The notes beneath the pieces are model-generated. The model was given only the letters and a program-made list of their open reading frames with translations. It was not told the origin of the DNA and ran no database searches. From an uncultured SAR86 cluster bacterium (lineage in GTDB: Bacteria > Pseudomonadota > Gammaproteobacteria > Magnimaribacterales > D2472), in NCBI GenBank assembly GCA_902622845.1, contig CACNRI010000004.1, positions 1 to 64,000 of the forward strand: a stretch of 64,000 bases of DNA, written 5' to 3'. A program made the translations under genes and the position numbers. This document shows positions 1 to 10,713 of this stretch, piece by piece (position 1 is the stretch's first letter; every line of letters starts with the position of its first letter).

Positions 1-1005
1 TGAATACTCAAATACTCTAAGAATTATAGTTAGTAAAACTGCTGAAATTAGCAAAGGCGCAAAAGCATAAACAGAAAATACAATTGAAAAAATTACTCCA
101 TAAGAAAATAAAATTAATTTGATTCCAAGCCTTTGAACTATATAGGAAGTAAGGAATATTTGTGTGAATCCTGCAATTAGGCTAACTGCCAGCTCGATAT
201 CTGCAAAAAGTGCCACCCTCTCAACAGAGCTCTCTATCGCATCCTCAAATATTATTGCTGAAGTTATCCAATGAATAGTCATTAATGATGTAAATAAGAA
301 CATATAAAATGCAAGAAGCCTTACATCTCTTGAGTCAAAAAGATTTTTAAACGCATCTTTAGCAGTTCCACCTAATGCAATTTTTTCACTTTTTGCTCTG
401 CTTATACAATATAAACCAATCAATAAGCCAATTATCAAAAGGCCCAATGTAAAAAAAGCGAAGACTGAAATATTTACTTCCTCAGGACCGCCATTAATAG
501 GCGTAATAGAGTGATTATTTGCAATATATTTTGATAATCTTGAGCCAAAGGCAGCACCTAGAGTTCCTCCAAACGAAATAAATCCAAAATATTGCCTTGC
601 TTTATTTTGTCGAAATAAATTTATTGCTACAACCCAAAAAATGGCTACAACAAAAAAACTATAAATATTGCACCAAACATAAAATGATCTTCCTATCCAA
701 ACATTTGATGAGAAATCAAGATTTATAAAAACTATCAGGTTGCTCGCAAGAAAAAGATAACAAAAAATAATTAGTTGCTTTAAGTTTGTTTTGGATGCAG
801 TCCATGAATAAATAAAATTAGCAAAAAGCATTGCAATTCCAACCATAGCTAAAAGTATTGATATGTTGTCAATATCTTGAACTGCCAATTCATTTCTAAG
901 GGGTCTTAAGGTATACCATGAAGAAAGGATAAAAAAGAAAAACAGGCTAGCTGAAAAAGAATCCCTTGAAAAGGATTGCTTTAGTGTATTTAGATAATCA
1001 TTCAT
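1..1005 (-). CDS. MFS-type multi-pass membrane transporter (C-terminus beyond window edge)
   Basis: Reverse-strand frame open from ATG at 1005 to the window start (MNDYLNTLKQSFSRDSFSASLFFFFILSSWYTLRPLRNELAVQDI...); many hydrophobic helices. Confidence 0.6.
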   Translation of the reverse strand, partial: MNDYLNTLKQSFSRDSFSASLFFFFILSSWYTLRPLRNELAVQDIDNISILLAMVGIAMLFANFIYSWTASKTNLKQLIIFCYLFLASNLIVFINLDFSSNVWIGRSFYVWCNIYSFFVVAIFWVVAINLFRQNKARQYFGFISFGGTLGAAFGSRLSKYIANNHSITPINGGPEEVNISVFAFFTLGLLIIGLLIGLYCISRAKSEKIALGGTAKDAFKNLFDSRDVRLLAFYMFLFTSLMTIHWITSAIIFEDAIESSVERVALFADIELAVSLIAGFTQIFLTSYIVQRLGIKLILFSYGVIFSIVFSVYAFAPLLISAVLLTIILRVFEYS

Positions 1006-1008
1006 AAC

Positions 1009-1084
1009 TGGTGGGTCGCACAGGATTCGAACCTGTGACCAATTGGTTAAAAGCCAACTGCTCTACCAACTGAGCTAGCGACCC
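1009..1084 (-). tRNA. tRNA-Lys (anticodon TTT), CCA encoded
   Basis: Reverse complement GGGTCGCTAGCTCAGTTGGTAGAGCAGTTGGCTTTTAACCAATTGGTCACAGGTTCGAATCCTGTGCGACCCACCA folds as a cloverleaf; tRNA-Lys after cpoB is a known gammaproteobacterial arrangement. Confidence 0.97.
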
Positions 1085-1107
1085 ATTCATAATACTAAAG
1101 ATGGTGA

Positions 1108-1749
1108 TTATTCCATATTTTCCAATATCTGCAAGACAATTGATGATACAGAATTGTTGGGATAGTTTTTTAAAACAAAATTATATTTAGCTTTAGCATT
1201 ATCCTTGTCATCTTTGGAAAGATAAATGTCGCCAAGACGCTTATGAGATTGAGGAGCTCTCCAATGATCTTCATGATTAGAAACAAGTTCTAGAAAATAA
1301 ATGAAGCTCTCATCAATATCTCCATTTATAAAGGATATCTCTCCTAACCAAAATAAAACAAGTGGAATTCGTTCTGCATCTGGGAAATTAATTAGAAAAA
1401 AATCTAATAGTCTTTTTGCATTTTCGAGATCATCATTTTCAAGTGCATCTATAGCAGAATCATAGACTTCATCTATGCTTTGTGAATCATTAATGCCCTC
1501 AAATCTAAAAATATCTTCATCAACAATTTCATCTGTCAAACCTTCCTCTGACTGATCCCCAATAGATTCCAACTCGTTTAGAAGCTTTTCAAGCAGATAT
1601 GCTTGTGTTTCTAGTTCATTTCTAAGCTCTGCAATTTCTTGTTCAAGCTCTTGTATTTTGAGGAATAAAATATCAGACTCTGTACTTTCAAAATCTTGCG
1701 AAAAAGATTGAAAGGAAGAAAGCGCAAAGAAAATGAATGCAAATCGCAT
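1108..1749 (-). CDS. cpoB: Tol-Pal system protein CpoB/YbgF (coiled coil + TPR)
   Basis: Signal peptide, coiled coil, TPR-like repeats; last gene of tol-pal operon. Confidence 0.85.
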   Translation of the reverse strand: MRFAFIFFALSSFQSFSQDFESTESDILFLKIQELEQEIAELRNELETQAYLLEKLLNELESIGDQSEEGLTDEIVDEDIFRFEGINDSQSIDEVYDSAIDALENDDLENAKRLLDFFLINFPDAERIPLVLFWLGEISFINGDIDESFIYFLELVSNHEDHWRAPQSHKRLGDIYLSKDDKDNAKAKYNFVLKNYPNNSVSSIVLQILENME

Positions 1750-1753
1750 AAAT

Positions 1754-2236
1754 TTATTTTATTTCTACTCTTCTATTCCTTGCCCAAGCTCTCTCATTAG
1801 ACTCAGAAACCGCTGGATTTTCCTCTCCATAACTTTTGATTACTAGTCTTGACCTATTTATTCCTCTTGATTCAAGATAATCTGCAACAGATTCAGCTCT
1901 TCGTTGTCCCAGAGCTAAATTATATTCTCTAGTCCCTCTTTCATCAGCATGCCCCTCAAGAACAAGTGTCATGGATGAATTGTCTTCCAAGGCAGAAATA
2001 ACACCTCTCAAAGTTTGAATAGATCTAGATGTCAAATTGTATTTGTCAAAATCAAAATAAATTGTTGCAGAAGTTGATACAGCTGTTGTTTTTGTTTCAA
2101 AAGTATCAGATGTTGATACCTCCACAGTTGCAATACTTGATTCTCTTACAGACTCCTCAGTGACCTGAACAGAGCTACATGAAATAACAAATATTGATAC
2201 TAAAAAAATTGTCAATAAAGATTTGGCTAATTGCAT
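1754..2236 (-). CDS. pal: Peptidoglycan-associated lipoprotein Pal
   Basis: Lipobox (VISCSS), OmpA-like domain (IYFDFDKYNLTSRS...EGHADERGTREYNLALGQRRAESV); start chosen at MQLAKS after GGGAGA. Confidence 0.95.
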   Translation of the reverse strand: MQLAKSLLTIFLVSIFVISCSSVQVTEESVRESSIATVEVSTSDTFETKTTAVSTSATIYFDFDKYNLTSRSIQTLRGVISALEDNSSMTLVLEGHADERGTREYNLALGQRRAESVADYLESRGINRSRLVIKSYGEENPAVSESNERAWARNRRVEIK

Positions 2237-2248
2237 TTTGTCTCCCAT

Positions 2249-3538
2249 TTACTTTAAGAAACCCGACCAAGCTGGTTCTCTTACCTGACCTTTTGCAGAG
2301 GGTAAACGGAACTTGGCTCCACTTAAAGTTACTCCTGCCAAAATGTCATTATTTTGTTCACTTATAGAATAGATTATCACATTACCATTTGGAGAAACAC
2401 TAGGAGATTCATCCATTTTTGCATCAGTGAGGGGAATAACAAAATTGTCCTCAAAATATTTTATCGCTATTTGAAATTTATCAGAGGATCTATGAACAAA
2501 AACAATACCCTCTCCACCTGGAAGATAGGAACCCTTTGCATTGTAATTTCCTTCAAATGTTAAGCGTTTTGGTTTTTTGTTTAGCTTTCGTAAATCTAGC
2601 TCATACAATTGAGGTGAACCAGATCTTCCTGACGTGAACATCAGTTTCCTCCCATCTGGCGACCATTGAGATTCTGTATCAATGGAATAATGATTTGTTA
2701 ATCTTGTTAAGTTTCTTTTTTGGAGGTTATAAATATAAATCTCGGCATTTCCATCTTGATATAAAGTTAATGACAGATACTTCCCATCTGGCGACCAAGA
2801 AGGAGAGCTAATTTGCTCATTAGAGATACATGTCAAACACCTCTTCTCAATAATTGATCGTCTCTCTCCGGTTGAAATATCCTGGATGTATACATTTGCA
2901 ATGCCAGTTTCAAAAGAAACATAAGCGACCTTCTTGGAGTCAGGTGACCAAGCTGGAGATATTATTGGCTCAGGACTTTTCACTAGGAGTTGCTCATTAA
3001 CTCCATCAGCATCTGCTACGTAAAGCCTATATGAGGTATCAACTTCATTTGACTGACTTACATAAAGAATCTTTGTTGATGCGATACCTTGGATTCCTGT
3101 AATTGCTTCATAAATTCCATCGCTGACATAATGTGAGAGCTGCCTAACATTGTTAGTGACTCCATAGACCTTTGAGCTTCTGATTTTAGATTTTTTTCTA
3201 ACATCAAATATTTCATATCTTGCTTCAATACCCGAATCGCTATCAATTACTGATGTAAGAAGTAAATAATCAGCATTTATAAGCCTCCAGTCACTGTAAT
3301 TAATATCATCCTCGCCAGATGGGTATGCAATCAAAGACTTTTCATCAAAGATATAAAATTCTCCTGTTCTAATAAGATCATTTTTCACAATCTCATTAGC
3401 TTGTTTTGTAGCGCCAGATTCTCCCTTGAATGGAATTAATGCTATTCGATATGGATTATCCGAGCCTTGTGTAATCTCAATTACTAGCTCAGCATTCAGG
3501 AAAAGGGGAATTATCAAAAAAAATTTTAAAAATTTCAT
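2249..3538 (-). CDS. tolB: Tol-Pal system beta-propeller protein TolB
   Basis: WSPDGK/SWSPDSK propeller repeats, operon position. Confidence 0.95.
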   Translation of the reverse strand: MKFLKFFLIIPLFLNAELVIEITQGSDNPYRIALIPFKGESGATKQANEIVKNDLIRTGEFYIFDEKSLIAYPSGEDDINYSDWRLINADYLLLTSVIDSDSGIEARYEIFDVRKKSKIRSSKVYGVTNNVRQLSHYVSDGIYEAITGIQGIASTKILYVSQSNEVDTSYRLYVADADGVNEQLLVKSPEPIISPAWSPDSKKVAYVSFETGIANVYIQDISTGERRSIIEKRCLTCISNEQISSPSWSPDGKYLSLTLYQDGNAEIYIYNLQKRNLTRLTNHYSIDTESQWSPDGRKLMFTSGRSGSPQLYELDLRKLNKKPKRLTFEGNYNAKGSYLPGGEGIVFVHRSSDKFQIAIKYFEDNFVIPLTDAKMDESPSVSPNGNVIIYSISEQNNDILAGVTLSGAKFRLPSAKGQVREPAWSGFLK

Positions 3539-4158
3539 TTTGTTGGATTAAATCTAAAGATAATGTTCTTAAAAGTTTCTTCATAAACTTCTCTTTCCAT
3601 CTCTTTAAAGATAGAAAAAGTTTCAACCCTTCTTACCGCCTGCATAGCAGAATTATCAAATCTTATATTCCCACTACTTTTTGAAAGATTTAAGCCAACT
3701 ACTCTGCCTTGCGGATTAATTGTAATTTTTAGATCACATGAAAGGTTCGATGGAATATTTCTTGGCTTAATCCATGCTGACTCAATCTTAAGTTTTATTG
3801 CATTATAAAATCTTACAATATCCGCATCATAAGCTTTATCAGAATCTTTTTCTTCACTCAATAACGTATCTATTCCAGAGTCAAATATCTCATAAGATTT
3901 TGTTTTCACAACTTCCTGAATAATTTCTACTGATTCAACAATAGGTTCCTTATAAATATCTGGCTGCATTTTTACATAGTTCTTTTTTTGAGTGTTTGGA
4001 GTTAGTTCCTCGACAAGCATTTTTACGCTGAGAGGTGAGCTAAGTATTTTGTTTGGCTTTGCAGTTTGTTCAAAATATCCAAAAAATCCTAAAAAGAGTC
4101 CGGCATGAATTAAGAAAGAATAAAAGGATGCAATAAGTATATTAGTGCTAGTCATCAT
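3535..4158 (-). CDS. tolA: TolA-like protein (short central domain)
   Basis: N-terminal TM helix, C-terminal TonB/TolA-like domain, operon position. Confidence 0.8.
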   Translation of the reverse strand: MMTSTNILIASFYSFLIHAGLFLGFFGYFEQTAKPNKILSSPLSVKMLVEELTPNTQKKNYVKMQPDIYKEPIVESVEIIQEVVKTKSYEIFDSGIDTLLSEEKDSDKAYDADIVRFYNAIKLKIESAWIKPRNIPSNLSCDLKITINPQGRVVGLNLSKSSGNIRFDNSAMQAVRRVETFSIFKEMEREVYEETFKNIIFRFNPTK

Positions 4159-4570
4159 ATCCCGAAGTTACAATTCCTATTTTTGCAATGCCAACACTTT
4201 GGATTGCTGCCATTGCAGCAGCCACACTTTGAAAATCAGCTGCCTCATCTCCTTTGAAAACAACTTCAATTTCTGGATTAGCATCAAAAATAACAAATGC
4301 CTTGTCTTTAAGCTCATCAAGCGAAATGGCAATTTCTTCTTCTCCCAGATTGAGAAAATAATTACCATTCTTATCAATTGATACCACCAAAGGCTCATTC
4401 TGAATTGTCATTTTTGTTGTATCTGTTCTTGGAAGATTAACATCTATACCTTGTATCAATAATGGCGATAAAACCATAAAGATTATTAGTAATACAAGCA
4501 TTACATCAATGTAGGGGACTACATTAATTTCTGCATGTAGTTTCTTTCTTCGACCTAGTCTATAGATCAT
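4148..4570 (-). CDS. tolR: TolR/ExbD family protein
   Basis: INVVPYIDVMLVLLIIFMV motif, operon position. Confidence 0.93.
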   Translation of the reverse strand: MIYRLGRRKKLHAEINVVPYIDVMLVLLIIFMVLSPLLIQGIDVNLPRTDTTKMTIQNEPLVVSIDKNGNYFLNLGEEEIAISLDELKDKAFVIFDANPEIEVVFKGDEAADFQSVAAAMAAIQSVGIAKIGIVTSGYDD

Positions 4571-5243
4571 CTTTTTGCTTTACTGATTCTCTATAGAAGA
4601 TGCTTGCAAGCTCTTCAGCAAAAATTGTTGTTGTCTGCAAATAAGAATCTGCTTTTGAAGTAAATCTATTAAAAGCTATTACAGCTGGTATAGCTGCAAA
4701 AAGACCCATAGCTGTTGCAATTAAGGCCTCAGATATCCCTGGTGCAACAGCATTAATAGTAGCCTGTGTTGCATCTGAAAGGCCTTGGAAAGAACCCATG
4801 ATTCCCCATACTGTTCCAAATAAGCCAATATAAGGACTCACCGAACCTATATTTGCAAGTATCGATAAATTTTTATTCATATCCTCTTCATCTCTTGCTA
4901 TAGAAACTCTCATAGATCTATTGAGACCTTCGAGATCCATATCTGTTAGTCTGCCCCTATTAGATATCCTTTTGAATTCTTTGAAAGAATTTTTAAAAAC
5001 ACTTGTTGAGCCAATTAAATCAACATCTAATCCATCAAGTTCAGAATAAAGATCATTTAGATCAGTTCCTGACCAGAATTTATCCTCAAAAATAAATCTA
5101 TTTTCATTAGCTTTCCTAAAAAAAATGTATCTTTCAAATATGATTATCCATGAAATAATCGAAGCAAAGATCAAAACAATCATTACTGACTTAACAACTA
5201 TTCCTGCTTGCAAAAATAACTCTATAGCTGATACTTCATTCAT
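4560..5243 (-). CDS. tolQ: TolQ/MotA-ExbB family proton channel
   Basis: Family motifs (GSVSPYIGLFGTVWGIMGSFQGL...), operon position. Confidence 0.95.
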   Translation of the reverse strand: MNEVSAIELFLQAGIVVKSVMIVLIFASIISWIIIFERYIFFRKANENRFIFEDKFWSGTDLNDLYSELDGLDVDLIGSTSVFKNSFKEFKRISNRGRLTDMDLEGLNRSMRVSIARDEEDMNKNLSILANIGSVSPYIGLFGTVWGIMGSFQGLSDATQATINAVAPGISEALIATAMGLFAAIPAVIAFNRFTSKADSYLQTTTIFAEELASIFYRESVKQKDDL

Positions 5244-5652
5244 TTTTAAAGACTTTTAATAATTTTTTTGGGAAAGCAACTGGTTTATCTTTATTTTGAT
5301 CGTAAAAACATACCTCAACTTTTCCACTACATATAATATCATCACTTTCTTTCCTTTTGATTTGTTGATGAAAGAATAGTCGAGCATTAGATGAGTATTC
5401 AATTTCTGAGGAAACAGCCAGATTGTCCTCAATCTTTGCTGGTTTTATGAACTCAATATTTATAGTCTTTATGATAAAAACTTTTCCTGCAGCAATTTCC
5501 TCACTTTGAGAAATATCAAGGTCTTTAAGGCAGCTTGATCGTGCTCTTTCGAAATATTTCAAGTAATTTGCGTGGTAAACGATTCCTTGAAAATCAGTAT
5601 CCTCAACAAAAACAAAAATGTCGAGATCTCTACACCTGTGGACTTTGCTCAT
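5236..5652 (-). CDS. ybgC: YbgC-type acyl-CoA thioesterase
   Basis: Hotdog motif VEDTDFQGIVYHANYLKYFERAR, upstream of tolQ. Confidence 0.92.
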   Translation of the reverse strand: MSKVHRCRDLDIFVFVEDTDFQGIVYHANYLKYFERARSSCLKDLDISQSEEIAAGKVFIIKTINIEFIKPAKIEDNLAVSSEIEYSSNARLFFHQQIKRKESDDIICSGKVEVCFYDQNKDKPVAFPKKLLKVFKNE

Positions 5653-6055
5653 GTAAGTTAATATCTTCTAAAAATAATTCTTTAATAATCGAAATGAAAT
5701 CTTCCCATGATAGATCAACAGTTATATCTTGGTTTTCAATCTCAGTATTAATGCTCGATGCCAGAATCCTAACTTTTAGTGGTTTCCTATTAAATTTATA
5801 AACCAGAGCTGGTATTTGATTATCATTTCTTGATGCGATAAGCACTTGATTCCACCAATCAGCACTTGGCTCAGAGCCGTCACCATAACGTTTGCATTCA
5901 ATACACCATCTTCCCAACATGAGATCCGGCAATTCTTTGGTTCTAGTCTGCTCAAGGATCCTTTTAACAGGATTCTTTAAGCCTAAATCTTTTACAAGAA
6001 GGTTTCCAATTTCTCTCTCAAAATTAGCCCCCTTTGCTCTAGAATTAACTGGCAT
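5630..6055 (-). CDS. PD-(D/E)XK superfamily nuclease, possible Holliday junction resolvase (Hjc/phage-like)
   Basis: KGANFEREIGNLL ... ELPDLMLGRWCIECKRY: E-x(n)-D-x(n)-ExK motif; lies between yebC and ybgC. Confidence 0.72.
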   Translation of the reverse strand: MPVNSRAKGANFEREIGNLLVKDLGLKNPVKRILEQTRTKELPDLMLGRWCIECKRYGDGSEPSADWWNQVLIASRNDNQIPALVYKFNRKPLKVRILASSINTEIENQDITVDLSWEDFISIIKELFLEDINLHEQSPQV

Positions 6056-6798
6056 TACTGCTCCGAAGGTTTAAAGTCGTCAGGAAATTCTGCATTTGAA
6101 TGAACTTCTTGAACATCATCTACTTCATCTAAAAAATCAAGAATCCTTAGAACTTTTTCTCCCATTTCTTGATCAACAGGTACGCTTGTATCAGCTTTCA
6201 TTGTGACCTCTGCATTTTCAACTTCTATCCCTTGCTCCTTAAGCTTCTCTACAAATGCAGAAAGATTTTGAGATGGCACAGTCGCTACAAAATTATCTCC
6301 AGTATCTTCTAGGTCTTCACCATCAAAATCCAATAAAATTTCCATTACAGCATCTTCATCTTGATTTTTTTCAATCATCGCAAGGCCAATTTTGTTAAAT
6401 AAGTAACTAACTGAACCATCTGTGCCAAGATTACCTCCAAACTTCGTGAATGCATGTCTAACATCTGCAACAGTTCTATTTCTATTATCAGTCATTGCCT
6501 CAACTAAAACAGCAACTCCTCCTGGACCGTAACCTTCATATGTAATTTCCTCAAGGTTTCCAGCTTCTCCTGCACCAGTTCCCCTCTCTATAGCCCTATT
6601 TATTGTATCTTTTGGCATATTTTCAGAATTAGCTTTATCAAGAGCCAATCTTAATCTAGGGTTATCATTGGGGTCACCGCCACCTGCTTTTGCTGCAACG
6701 GTAAGCTCACGGATCAATTTAGTATAAATCTTTCCTCTTTTAGCATCTTGTCTGGCTTTTCTATGTTTTATATTTGCCCATTTGGAATGACCAGCCAT
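6055..6798 (-). CDS. yebC: YebC/PmpR/TACO1 family protein
   Basis: MAGHSKWANIKHRKARQDAKRGKIYTKLIREL. Confidence 0.97.
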   Translation of the reverse strand: MAGHSKWANIKHRKARQDAKRGKIYTKLIRELTVAAKAGGGDPNDNPRLRLALDKANSENMPKDTINRAIERGTGAGEAGNLEEITYEGYGPGGVAVLVEAMTDNRNRTVADVRHAFTKFGGNLGTDGSVSYLFNKIGLAMIEKNQDEDAVMEILLDFDGEDLEDTGDNFVATVPSQNLSAFVEKLKEQGIEVENAEVTMKADTSVPVDQEMGEKVLRILDFLDEVDDVQEVHSNAEFPDDFKPSEQ

Positions 6799-6801
6799 TA
6801 T

Positions 6802-8565
6802 TTATTCCTCATCAAGATCTTTTTTAATATGCAGTTCATTAAGTTGAGACTCATCAACAATATTTGGTGCATCTGTAAGAAGACATGATGCGCTCTGAGT
6901 CTTAGGGAATGCAATTACATCTCTAATATTTTCAGTTTGAGTAAGCAACATGACAATTCTATCAAGACCTAGAGCTATACCGCCATGAGGAGGACATCCA
7001 GTTTTAAGAGCATCAAGCAAAAATCCAAACTTAAGACTTGCTTCCTCACTTGAAATATTTAGAGCATCAAAGATAGCCGATTGCATTTTAGAGTCATGAA
7101 CCCTCAAAGAACCTCCGCCAATTTCATAACCGTTGAGAACTAGATCATAAGCATAAGCTTGAGCATCAGACGGATCCTTTCTAAATTTTTCTAGATCCTC
7201 TTTGGGTCTTGTAAATGGATGATGAAGCGCCTTCAAATTGCCTGCATCACTTTCAAACATTGGGAAATTAGTTATCCAACATGGCGCCCAATCTTTTTGA
7301 TATAAATCTAAATCTTTTCCAAGTCTCTTTATTAAAGAGCTCATACTTAAATTAACTACTTCAGAAGGTCCTGCACCAAAGAAAATCAAGTCATCATTAA
7401 CAGGATTCAACTTGCTTAAAAGAGCAGTTATGAAGTCTTTAGAAAGGAACTTAAGAATTGGAGATTGGAGTCCATTTTCGATGTCAGAAGCATCATTAAT
7501 TTTTATATAAGCAAGCCCTTTTGCTCCTAATTTACCTACAAAATTTGTATATTCATCTATTTGAGATCTTGTTAGTTTATTTCCTCCGTCTACTTTTAAA
7601 GCAACAACTCTTGATCCATCATTTTTTGCAGGATCAGAGAAAACTTTAAATTCCTCCTTTTTAGCTTCATCAGAAATATCTATCAGCTCAAGAGGTATTC
7701 TCAGATCAGGCTTGTCTGAGCCGTATTTATTAATAGCATCCTCATAATCAAGTTCATCAATATTATCTATATTGTAATTTGCAAAATCTTTAAGCAGAAG
7801 CTTTAGTAAGCTTGAGCCAAGCTCAATAATATCTTTCTCCTCAACAAAAGAAGCTTCTATATCAATCTGAGTAAATTCAGGCTGTCTGTCTGCTCTTAGA
7901 TCTTCATCTCTAAAACATCTTGCAACTTGATAGTATCTGTCCATTCCCCCCATCATGAGCATTTGCTTAAAAAGTTGAGGAGACTGGGGAAGAGCGTAAA
8001 AGCTTCCAGGGTGAACACGACTTGGCAAAATATAGTCCCTTGCTCCTTCAGGAGTAGCTCTTGTGAGTATTGGAGTTTCTATTTCATTGAAGCTTCTTCC
8101 TTCTAAAAAATTTCTAATGGTAGATACAATTTTAGATCTTTTAAGAATCCTATTATTCATTTCGGGTCTTCTTAAATCTATGATTCTATTTTTTAATCTA
8201 ACATCCTCATTAACATCTTGGTAATCATCTAGTGGAAATGCTGGTGTTGCAGCAGAGTTTAAAATCTCTAATCCGCTGACTTCTATTTCAATCTCCCCAG
8301 TCTTCATTTTAGAGTTAACAGTGCCCTCAGGTCTCTCACGTACACTTCCTTTAATCTGAATAACAAACTCGCTTCTACATTTATCTGCAAGAGAAAATGC
8401 CTCTTCGTTGGATGGATCGATAACTGCCTGACAAATACCCTCAAGATCTCTAACATCAAGAAAAATAACTCCACCATGGTCTCGCCTTCGATGGACCCAA
8501 CCACATATTGAAACATCTTTTCCTAAATGTTCTTTAGTTACATTCCCACAGTATTTAGTTCTCAT
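6802..8565 (-). CDS. aspS: Aspartate--tRNA ligase
   Basis: Full-length bacterial AspRS with class II motifs. Confidence 0.97.
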   Translation of the reverse strand: MRTKYCGNVTKEHLGKDVSICGWVHRRRDHGGVIFLDVRDLEGICQAVIDPSNEEAFSLADKCRSEFVIQIKGSVRERPEGTVNSKMKTGEIEIEVSGLEILNSAATPAFPLDDYQDVNEDVRLKNRIIDLRRPEMNNRILKRSKIVSTIRNFLEGRSFNEIETPILTRATPEGARDYILPSRVHPGSFYALPQSPQLFKQMLMMGGMDRYYQVARCFRDEDLRADRQPEFTQIDIEASFVEEKDIIELGSSLLKLLLKDFANYNIDNIDELDYEDAINKYGSDKPDLRIPLELIDISDEAKKEEFKVFSDPAKNDGSRVVALKVDGGNKLTRSQIDEYTNFVGKLGAKGLAYIKINDASDIENGLQSPILKFLSKDFITALLSKLNPVNDDLIFFGAGPSEVVNLSMSSLIKRLGKDLDLYQKDWAPCWITNFPMFESDAGNLKALHHPFTRPKEDLEKFRKDPSDAQAYAYDLVLNGYEIGGGSLRVHDSKMQSAIFDALNISSEEASLKFGFLLDALKTGCPPHGGIALGLDRIVMLLTQTENIRDVIAFPKTQSASCLLTDAPNIVDESQLNELHIKKDLDEE

Positions 8566-8836
8566 TGCTTACCTTTCCGCTATCCTTGTTCTTTTTTTTA
8601 GACTTTGTGGTGTCTTTGGTATCTTTTTCTTTGTTTAGTATGTTCTTTTTATTACCTGTTTTAAAGTCAGTTTCATACCATCCACTGCCCTTAAGCCTAA
8701 ATGATGGGCTGGATATTAACTTATTTAAAGCATTTTTATCACAATTTGGACATTTTTTTAGTGGATCATCCGAAAATTTCTGTATTTTTTCAAATTGGTG
8801 CCCACAATTTGAGCATTTGTATTCATAAATGGGCAT
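8555..8836 (-). CDS. FmdB-type zinc-ribbon protein
   Basis: [19 protein letters not shown]...CPNC; internal Met preferred as start. Confidence 0.88.
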   Translation of the reverse strand: MPIYEYKCSNCGHQFEKIQKFSDDPLKKCPNCDKNALNKLISSPSFRLKGSGWYETDFKTGNKKNILNKEKDTKDTTKSKKKNKDSGKVSNEN

Positions 8837-8901
8837 ATAACTAAAAAAAACTATAAAATTATAAACTATAAGTATTTTTAATATGCAAAAATAAAATAGA
8901 T

Positions 8902-10167
8902 ATGTTTTGGTCAAATTATTTCATTCCTACGCTAAAAGATACTGCTTCCGAGGATGCTCAAGTTATAAGTAATAGCCTCATGCTCAAGTCTGGCATGATA
9001 AGAAAAAATGCTTCTGGCATTTATACATGGCTTCCGCTTGGTTTGAGGGTCTTAAATAAAGTTGAAAATATTGTTAGAGAAGAGATGAACAATGCAGGAG
9101 CGCATGAAGTACTAATGCCGATGGTGCAACCAAAGGACTTATGGAAGGAATCAAAGAGATGGGACAAATTTGGTCCAGAATTGCTTAGATTTAAAGATCG
9201 TCACGATAGAGATTTTTGCCTAGGCCCTACTCATGAAGAAGTAATAACTGATTTAATTAAAAATAATGTCAAAAGTTATAAAGAGCTTCCTTTGAATATA
9301 TATCAAATACAAACTAAATTTAGAGATGAAATAAGACCAAGGTATGGAGTGATGAGGAGTAGAGAATTCTTAATGAAAGATTCTTACAGCTTTCATCTTT
9401 CTGAAGAAAGCTTGGAAGAAACATACCAAATAATGAGAAATGCCTACTCAAAAATTTTTGAAAGAATAGGTCTAGATTTCAAAATAGTAAAAGCAGACTC
9501 AGGAGCAATTGGTGGAGATAAATCTGAGGAATTTCATGTACTTGCAGAAAATGGTGAAGATACTCTTGCAGTGTCTGATAAATCTGATTATGCAGTTAAT
9601 GCTGAGCTTTTGCTTGAAAATGGTCAAGATTCAAAATCACTAGTTGGACAAGAATCACCTGATGGGAATGGATTGCTGGAAATTACAAAAGGTATTGAGG
9701 TAGGACACATATTCCAATTGGGTAAGTTGTATAGCGAAAATATGAATGCGACTGTTTTAGATGACTCTGGTAAAGCTAAAAACATGCATATGGGATGTTA
9801 TGGAATAGGTATCTCAAGGATAGTCGCGGCTGCAATAGAACAAAATTTTGATGATAAGGGAATTATTTGGCCAAAATCTATTTCTCCTTTTGATTTAAAT
9901 ATAATTACAATCGGGGCTGATAAAGACAAAAATATTGAAGCATCATCCAGAAAACTTTATAAAGAACTCACTAAGAAAGGGTTTGAGCTAATATTGGATG
10001 ATCGAGATGATGGTTTTGGAAAAAAGATTAAAGATTCTGAGTTAATTGGCGTTCCTGTATCGATCGTTTTTGGTAAAAATTTTACGGATCATAACAAGGT
10101 TGAAATTATCTTCAGGAATGGAGAGAAAGTGGCTTCTGCTTTGAATGAAGTAGAGGAGATAATTTAA
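8902..10167 (+). CDS. proS: Proline--tRNA ligase, short form without INS editing domain
   Basis: Class II ProRS motifs; 421 aa; [10 protein letters not shown] joined to [11 protein letters not shown] by a short linker. Confidence 0.95.
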   Translation: MFWSNYFIPTLKDTASEDAQVISNSLMLKSGMIRKNASGIYTWLPLGLRVLNKVENIVREEMNNAGAHEVLMPMVQPKDLWKESKRWDKFGPELLRFKDRHDRDFCLGPTHEEVITDLIKNNVKSYKELPLNIYQIQTKFRDEIRPRYGVMRSREFLMKDSYSFHLSEESLEETYQIMRNAYSKIFERIGLDFKIVKADSGAIGGDKSEEFHVLAENGEDTLAVSDKSDYAVNAELLLENGQDSKSLVGQESPDGNGLLEITKGIEVGHIFQLGKLYSENMNATVLDDSGKAKNMHMGCYGIGISRIVAAAIEQNFDDKGIIWPKSISPFDLNIITIGADKDKNIEASSRKLYKELTKKGFELILDDRDDGFGKKIKDSELIGVPVSIVFGKNFTDHNKVEIIFRNGEKVASALNEVEEII

Positions 10168-10181
10168 AAAGGAGAAAAAAT

Positions 10182-10703
10182 ATGAGTATTTCGCTCAGCG
10201 ATGCATCACTTAAAACTTACAGACAGCTTCTTCCTGCATCTTTAGCTATTATGAAGAAAGCTGAAAAATATTTTACTGATGAAGGTGCAAACTTAAATGA
10301 TCTAGCTGAAATGAGATTGATAGAGGACATGGCCCCATTAACTTTCCAAGTTTTTAGTGTCGTACATCATTCTGTAGGTGCTATAGATGCACTAAAAACA
10401 GGTGAATTCGCTCCTCCAAGAATGCCAGAGAATTTAAGTTTCAATGATCTTATTGATATGCTTGAGAATGCTGAGGAAAAATTAAATCATTTTTCTGATG
10501 AAGATATAAATTCTCTTTCAGGGAAAGAAGTAATGTTTAGAATGGGGCAAATAGAATGGGCCTTTACAGCAAAGGACTTTATTCTTTCTTTCTCACTCCC
10601 AAATTTCTATTTTCATGTTACAACATTATATGATCTGTTTAGAGTTAAGGGTCTTGAAATAGGTAAACTTGATTTTGCTGGAACACTAAGAATAAAAAAC
10701 TAA
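10182..10703 (+). CDS. DUF1993 family protein
   Basis: Overall resemblance (YRQLLPASLAIMKKAEKYF...FHVTTLYDLFRVKGLEIGKLDFAG). Confidence 0.75.
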   Translation: MSISLSDASLKTYRQLLPASLAIMKKAEKYFTDEGANLNDLAEMRLIEDMAPLTFQVFSVVHHSVGAIDALKTGEFAPPRMPENLSFNDLIDMLENAEEKLNHFSDEDINSLSGKEVMFRMGQIEWAFTAKDFILSFSLPNFYFHVTTLYDLFRVKGLEIGKLDFAGTLRIKN

Positions 10704-10713
10704 ACTAATACTC

